Positions 1-4,032 of a DNA stretch of 6,925 nucleotides are shown piece by piece. Made by a program: the position numbers and the translations under genes. The notes under the pieces were generated by a model, which ran no database searches, was not told where the DNA came from, and saw nothing but the letters and a program-made list of their open reading frames with translations. Source of the DNA: an uncultured Clostridia bacterium (GTDB taxonomy: Bacteria; Bacillota; Clostridia; Christensenellales; Aristaeellaceae). How positions within the stretch are numbered: position 1 is the stretch's first letter; every line of letters starts with the position of its first letter. The stretch lies in the NCBI GenBank assembly GCA_946626395.1, contig CAMOUF010000143.1:1-6925 (forward strand), given 5' to 3'.

Positions 1-460
1 CGCGGAGGCCCCCTTTCTCCAGGCCGCCGCCCGGCCCCGGGCAGGAAAGGCGGCAGTCCTGGGGCCCGCCCGCCAGTCCGGCTGCGGTGGCGCAGCTCTG
101 ATAGCCGTCGTACTGATACCGTTCCTTGGCGATACCGTTTTCGCCCTGGCACAGCACCCGGGCGACCATCTTTTCAGAAGTGCCCGCTTCCACGCCCATG
201 ATCTTGGCAATGGCCTTCGCGCCTTTGTCGCCCGCGGGGGCGCAGCCGTTCACCGGCGCTTCACCTTTCACCACGGCGGCGGCGAAGCCATCACAGCCGG
301 GATAGCCGCAGGCGCCACAGTTGGCTCCGCCCAAGCATTCGCGCACCTGGGTCACGCGTTCGTCCACGTCCACGTGGAATTTCTTGCTGGCAAAGGACAG
401 CACGCCGCCGAAAATCACGCCCAGCGCGCCCAGCAGGATACCGGCATATAAAATCGACAT
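1..460 (-). CDS. rnfB: RnfB, electron-transport complex iron-sulfur subunit (3' part cut off by the window edge)
   Basis: Translation from ATG at 460 gives 153 residues with no stop before the left edge, so the C-terminal half of the protein lies outside. RnfB is the cytoplasmic-facing iron-sulfur subunit that accepts electrons from reduced ferredoxin. Visible parts: an N-terminal hydrophobic anchor (about residues 3-24, Gly/Leu/Val rich), then the RnfB-type 4Fe-4S motif with C42, C48, C51 and C56 (ECLGGANCGACGYPGC). C73 follows in an NGCAPAG context, then the second conserved Cys series C104, C123, C136 and C140 in the expected family spacing. A GGAGG at 469-473, 8 nt upstream, supports this start; it directly follows the rnfA stop TAA. 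Oddity: after C140, where RnfB normally reads C-L-G-x-G-x-C-x-x-x-C-P, the translation is CPGPGGGLEKGGLR, with Gly in place of the next two cysteines. Identity as RnfB is firm; the sequence of the last 15 codons is doubtful. Confidence 0.95.
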   Translation of the reverse strand, partial: MSILYAGILLGALGVIFGGVLSFASKKFHVDVDERVTQVRECLGGANCGACGYPGCDGFAAAVVKGEAPVNGCAPAGDKGAKAIAKIMGVEAGTSEKMVARVLCQGENGIAKERYQYDGYQSCATAAGLAGGPQDCRLSCPGPGGGLEKGGLR

Positions 461-468
461 ATCCGCTT

Positions 469-473
469 CCTCC
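469..473 (-). promoter_or_regulatory. Ribosome binding site of rnfB, adjoining the rnfA stop codon
   Basis: The rnfA stop TAA (476-474) is followed at once by GGAGG, then 8 nt, then the rnfB ATG at 460. Ribosomes ending rnfA would sit on this site, which fits coupled translation of the two subunits. Confidence 0.75.
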
Positions 474-1055
474 TTATACCAAGCCGTTGAAGCCCATGAA
501 GGCCACGGCCATCAGCCCGGCGGACACCAGGGTGATGGGGAAGCCCTTCATGCAGGCGGGGATATTGCTGCTTCCCAGCCGCTCCCGGACGCCCGCCATC
601 AGCACGATGGCCAGCAGGAAACCCAGGGCGGAGAAGGTGCCGTTGAGCACGGACTGGAGCAGGCCGTAGTTGTTGTTCATGTTCAGGGTGGCCACGCCCA
701 GCACAGCGCAGTTGGTGGTGATCAGGGGCAGGTAAATACCCAGGGCGCTGTACAGGGTGGGGCTGCTCTTTTTCAGGAACATTTCCACGAATTGCACCAG
801 GGCCGCAATGACCAGAATGAAGGAAATGGTGTTCATATAGGTCAGGTTCAGGGGAATCAGAAGCAGGTTGTAAATCAGCCAGCAGAACAGGGAAGCGATG
901 GTCATAACGAAGGTCACGGCCAGGCCCATGCTGACGCTGGTTTCCACCTTGCTGGATACGCCCAGGAAGGGGCAGCAGCCCAGGAAGCGGTTGAAGATGA
1001 AGTTATGGGTCAGGATGCAGCTGACCATAAACAGCAAAATTTCCGTAATGCTCAT
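474..1055 (-). CDS. rnfA: RnfA, integral membrane subunit of the Rnf complex
   Basis: A 193-residue, very hydrophobic protein, the normal RnfA length. Hydrophobicity suggests six membrane helices, as in RnfA/NqrE. The family signature NRFLGCCPFLGVS is at residues 22-34 and NCAVLGVA at 115-122. In the family, one Cys from each of these two motifs (here C27 or C28, and C116), together with the equivalent pair in RnfE, holds the intramembrane 2Fe-2S cluster that carries electrons across the membrane. Most homologues have a single Cys at the first site (GICPF); here it is doubled (GCCPF). The ATG at 1055 overlaps the rnfE stop by 4 bp (ATGA), and AAGGAGG lies at 1066-1072, 10 nt upstream. The start and translational coupling to rnfE are therefore clear. 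RnfA and RnfE are homologous; the motif wording, the shorter length and the position before rnfB identify this one as RnfA. Confidence 0.97.
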   Translation of the reverse strand: MSITEILLFMVSCILTHNFIFNRFLGCCPFLGVSSKVETSVSMGLAVTFVMTIASLFCWLIYNLLLIPLNLTYMNTISFILVIAALVQFVEMFLKKSSPTLYSALGIYLPLITTNCAVLGVATLNMNNNYGLLQSVLNGTFSALGFLLAIVLMAGVRERLGSSNIPACMKGFPITLVSAGLMAVAFMGFNGLV

Positions 1056-1699
1056 GCAGCCTGCGCCTCCTTTTCAGCGCGCTTGCGCTCGAATTTTTTC
1101 ACGATCAGGTTCACCAGGCCCATCAGCAGGCCGAAGGTAAGGAAGCCGCCGGAGGCCAGCACGATCAGCAGCATGGGCTCGTAGGAAGCGCCCAGCAGAT
1201 TCCAGCCGAACACGCTGCCGTTGCCGATCAGTTCGCGGATGGAGCCCATCAGGGTCAGCGCCAGGGTGAAGCCCAGGCCCATGCCCAGCCCGTCAAAGGC
1301 GGAGGCTACGGGGCCGTTCTTGCTGGCGAAGGCTTCTGCCCGGGCCAGGATGATGCAGTTGACCACGATCAGGGGAATGAAGATGCCCAGGGATTCATCC
1401 AGGGAGGGCAGGAATGCTTTCATCAGCAGCTGCACCATGGTCACGAAGGTGCAGATCACCACGATGAAGGCGGGAATGCGCACCTGATCGGGAATGAATT
1501 TGCGCAGCAGGGAAATGGCGATATTGGAGCACACCAGCACGAAGGTGGCCGCCGCGCCCATGCCCAGGCCGTTCAGGGCGCTGGTGGTCACGGCCAGGGT
1601 GGGGCAGGTGCCCAGCACCAGGCGGAAGGTGGGGTTCTCCGGGATGATGCCGTTAAAGAATACCTTGCCCAGGCTCTTTTTTTCATTGTTTTCGCTCAT
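1052..1699 (-). CDS. rnfE: RnfE, integral membrane subunit of the Rnf complex
   Basis: A 215-residue membrane protein homologous to RnfA/NqrD. It has a polar N-terminus (SENNEKKSLGK), hydrophobic stretches consistent with six helices, and a charged Lys/Arg/Glu-rich C-terminal tail. Signature motifs: NPTFRLVLGTCPTLAVTTS at 22-40 with C32, and NCIILARAEAFASKN at 114-128 with C115. These two cysteines pair with those of RnfA to bind the 2Fe-2S cluster within the membrane (family knowledge). The ATG at 1699 overlaps the rnfD stop as ATGA, and AAGGAGG is at 1710-1716, 10 nt upstream. In the usual rnfCDGEAB order rnfG would lie between rnfD and this gene. The 4-bp overlap with rnfD shows directly that no rnfG is present here. 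Confidence 0.97.
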   Translation of the reverse strand: MSENNEKKSLGKVFFNGIIPENPTFRLVLGTCPTLAVTTSALNGLGMGAAATFVLVCSNIAISLLRKFIPDQVRIPAFIVVICTFVTMVQLLMKAFLPSLDESLGIFIPLIVVNCIILARAEAFASKNGPVASAFDGLGMGLGFTLALTLMGSIRELIGNGSVFGWNLLGASYEPMLLIVLASGGFLTFGLLMGLVNLIVKKFERKRAEKEAQAA

Positions 1700-2640
1700 G
1701 CCTTCTTGGCCTCCTTCTTCACGCCGTAGATGGTCCGGGGCAGCCGGTCGATCAGCGGGGTGGCAATGTTCATCAGCAGGATGCCGTAGGTGACGCCTTC
1801 GGGATAACTGCCGAAGAGACGGATCAGGGTAATGATCAGGCCGATCAATACGGCATAGATCACCTGGCCCCAGGGCGTAATGGGAGAAGTGACATAGTCA
1901 GTGGCCATGAACACGGAGCCGAACAGCACGCCGCCGCTGAGCACAGCCGCCAGCGCGCCCTGCCAGTCAGCGCCGCCGATGAGCATGGTGCACACATACA
2001 CGCTGCAAACAGTGATCACCGGGATGCGCCAGGAAATAACGCCGGTCAGCAGCAGGAACAAAAAGCCCAGCAGGATAGCGGCCTTGCTCACTTCCCCAAT
2101 GGCGCCGGGGCACTGGCCCAGGAACAATTGAGTCAGGGTGAAAGTTCCGGGCGCGCCCAGGGGGGTGGCGGTGCTTACCGCGTCCACGCCCGCCTGGAAG
2201 AAGGTGGGGTTCACGCAGGCGGAGGCCGTCATGTGCACGGGCCAGGAAGCCAGCAGCACGGCCCGGGCCGCCAGGGCGGGATTCAGGAAATTATCGCCCA
2301 GCCCGCCAAAGAGCTGCTTGACGATGATGATGGCAAAGGCGCTGCCGATGATCACCATCCACCAGGGGGCGGTGGCGGGCAGGTTCAGGCCCAGGATCAG
2401 GCCCGTGACCAGGGCGGAAAAATCGCCCACCCGGACGGGCTGCTTGGCGATTTTCTGCCACACGAATTCGGCGGCCACCGCGCTGGCCATGGAAAGGAGC
2501 AGCACCAGCAGGGCGGAAAAGCCAAAGGCGTACACGCCCCAGGCCGCCGTGGGCAAAAGGGCGATGAACACAAACTGCATCAGCCGCTGGGTGGTCAGCG
2601 GGTTATGCATGTGGGGGGCGGTGGAAATTCTCAGGCTCAT
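1696..2640 (-). CDS. rnfD: RnfD, flavin-carrying integral membrane subunit of the Rnf complex
   Basis: A 314-residue polytopic membrane protein of the RnfD/NqrB family, which carries FMN covalently bound to a Thr on the outer face and forms part of the ion-translocating core. Recognisable segments: N-terminal SxAPHMHNPLTTQRLM, FGGLGDNFLNPALAARAVL at about 111-129, the flavinylation region DAVSTATPLG at 153-162 (predicted FMN-Thr is T159), FMATDYVTSPITPWGQ at 244-259, and SYPEGVTYGILLMN at 278-291. The residue before the A-T of the flavin motif is Thr rather than the Gly of the textbook S-G-A-T. RnfD proteins are known to vary here, so I do not read this as inactivation. The start at 2640 overlaps the rnfC stop as ATGA, with AGGAGG at 2650-2655, 9 nt upstream. 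The protein ends in a Lys-rich tail (KKEAKKA) and is directly coupled to rnfE. Confidence 0.97.
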   Translation of the reverse strand: MSLRISTAPHMHNPLTTQRLMQFVFIALLPTAAWGVYAFGFSALLVLLLSMASAVAAEFVWQKIAKQPVRVGDFSALVTGLILGLNLPATAPWWMVIIGSAFAIIIVKQLFGGLGDNFLNPALAARAVLLASWPVHMTASACVNPTFFQAGVDAVSTATPLGAPGTFTLTQLFLGQCPGAIGEVSKAAILLGFLFLLLTGVISWRIPVITVCSVYVCTMLIGGADWQGALAAVLSGGVLFGSVFMATDYVTSPITPWGQVIYAVLIGLIITLIRLFGSYPEGVTYGILLMNIATPLIDRLPRTIYGVKKEAKKA

Positions 2641-3998
2641 TTGTTCGCTCCTCCTTTCGCGGCTTCCGCGGCGGCCTTGGCCTTGGCTTCCGCCGTGATA
2701 TGATCCTTGCAGAATTTAAAGGAAGGCGTCAGCCACCGGCGGGAGGGACATTGATAGGCGCAGGAGCCGCAGAGGATGCAGTCCATCACGTGCAGCTTTT
2801 TGGCGGATTCAAAATCGCTCTTATCGGCGGCCACCTTGATCTGATAGGGATTGAGGCCGATGGGGCAGGCCTGGACGCAGCGGCCGCAGTGGATGCAGGG
2901 GCTTTCATTCTTGCTCCTGGCCTGCTTTTCATTGAGCACCACGACGCCGTTGGTGGATTTCATGATGGCCATCTGGTCGTTGGGGATGCAGATGCCCGTC
3001 ATCATGCCGCCGAACACCACCTTGCCGGGGGTTTCGGAATAGCCGCCGCAGGCGCCGATGATGTCTTCGGTGATGGTGCCGATGCGCACCAGCAGGTTGG
3101 AGGGCTGACGTACGCAGCCCGTCACCGTGCAGATGCGGCTGATCAGGGGCTTGCCGTCGATCACGGCGTCGGCGATGGCGGCGCAGGTACCCACGTTCAG
3201 CACCACCACATGGCAGTCAATGGGCAGCCCGCCGGAGGGTACTTGACGGCCGGTGATGGCTTCGATGAGCTGTTTTTCACCGCCCTGGGGATACTTGGTT
3301 TTCAGGGGCTGGACGCTGACGCCCTCTCGGCCCTGGGCCGCTTTGCGCATGGCTTCAATGGCTTCGGGCTTGTTGTCCTCGATGCCGATGATGCCTTTTT
3401 TCACGTTAAGCGCCCGCATGACCGCCCGCAGGCCGTCCACGATGCGCACGCTGTGCTCCAGCATCAGCCGGTAGTCCGCGGTCAAATGGGTTTCGCATTC
3501 CGCGCCGTTGACCACGATGGTGTCGCAGGTGGCTCCGGGCTTAAAGGTCAGCTTCACATGGGTGGGGAAGGACGCGCCGCCCATGCCGGTGATGCCCGCG
3601 GCCTGAATGGCGGGGATCACCTTGGCGGGATCCACGTTTTCCACCCGGCCCAGGGGATGCAGCTCCACCCAGGTTTCGGCGAAATCGTTTTTTATGGTCA
3701 CGGCGGTCATGTTGCCCGCCCCCAGGGAGGGCACCTGGTCCACGGCGATGACCTCGCCGCTGACGCTGGCGTGAACGGGAACGCTCATGAAGCCCTGGGC
3801 TTCGCCGATGACCTGGCCGATATCCACATGATCGCCCTTTTTCACGCAGGGCTTGGCGGGCGCGCCGATATTCATGGCCATGGAAATGACCACGGTATCG
3901 GACACATATTCCCGGGTTTCCAAATCGCGGGTGGGCCCTTTGCCCTCGTGGCTGCTGTGCAGGGGATGAATGCCCCGCTTAAAAGTTTTTGTAAGCAA
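2637..3998 (-). CDS. rnfC: RnfC, NADH/FMN-binding iron-sulfur subunit of the Rnf complex
   Basis: RnfC is the peripheral cytoplasmic subunit where NAD+ is reduced; it is related to the NuoF/Fp subunit of complex I. From TTG at 3998 the protein is 453 residues, the compact form without the long Ala-rich extension of proteobacterial RsxC. It begins MLTKTFKRGIHPLHSSHEG, matching the family N-terminus (TFKGGIHP). The Gly-rich nucleotide loop GMGGASFPTHVK is at about 138-149, followed by VNGAEC and YPQGGEKQLI. Two 4Fe-4S motifs lie near the C-terminus: CIHCGRCVQACP (C368, C371, C374, C378) and CILCGSCAYQCP (C407, C410, C413, C417). The tail is Ala/Lys rich. A longer reading from TTG at 4013 is possible, but the GGAGG at 4007-4011 is 8 nt before the TTG at 3998 and would lie inside the longer version. 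rnfC follows the FMN-repeat gene after 34 bp and overlaps rnfD by 4 bp. Confidence 0.95.
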   Translation of the reverse strand: MLTKTFKRGIHPLHSSHEGKGPTRDLETREYVSDTVVISMAMNIGAPAKPCVKKGDHVDIGQVIGEAQGFMSVPVHASVSGEVIAVDQVPSLGAGNMTAVTIKNDFAETWVELHPLGRVENVDPAKVIPAIQAAGITGMGGASFPTHVKLTFKPGATCDTIVVNGAECETHLTADYRLMLEHSVRIVDGLRAVMRALNVKKGIIGIEDNKPEAIEAMRKAAQGREGVSVQPLKTKYPQGGEKQLIEAITGRQVPSGGLPIDCHVVVLNVGTCAAIADAVIDGKPLISRICTVTGCVRQPSNLLVRIGTITEDIIGACGGYSETPGKVVFGGMMTGICIPNDQMAIMKSTNGVVVLNEKQARSKNESPCIHCGRCVQACPIGLNPYQIKVAADKSDFESAKKLHVMDCILCGSCAYQCPSRRWLTPSFKFCKDHITAEAKAKAAAEAAKGGANK

Positions 3999-4006
3999 TG
4001 TCCGTG

Positions 4007-4011
4007 CCTCC
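4007..4011 (-). promoter_or_regulatory. Ribosome binding site (GGAGG) that fixes the rnfC start at TTG 3998
   Basis: GGAGG on the minus strand, followed by 8 nt (CACGGACA) and then TTG at 3998-3996. No comparable site precedes the alternative TTG at 4013, whose own codon abuts this motif. The protein from 3998 also begins where RnfC homologues begin. Confidence 0.8.
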
Positions 4012-4032
4012 AATCTTTTCAGTTTCGACCGG

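Noticed and set aside
1..60. A frameshift in rnfB explaining the odd end of the translation
   Set aside because: I read the other two frames through positions 1-40 and neither restores the expected Cys-x-x-x-Cys-Pro pattern, so a single indel does not explain it.
321..1184. A 287-codon plus-strand open frame opposite rnfB, rnfA and rnfE
   Set aside because: It is rich in Gln, Gly and His from reading membrane-protein codons backwards, has no family features, and crosses two gene junctions that are certain on the minus strand.
2128..2703. Two overlapping plus-strand open frames opposite rnfD
   Set aside because: Both are antisense shadows of a clear rnfD; neither has a recognisable domain.
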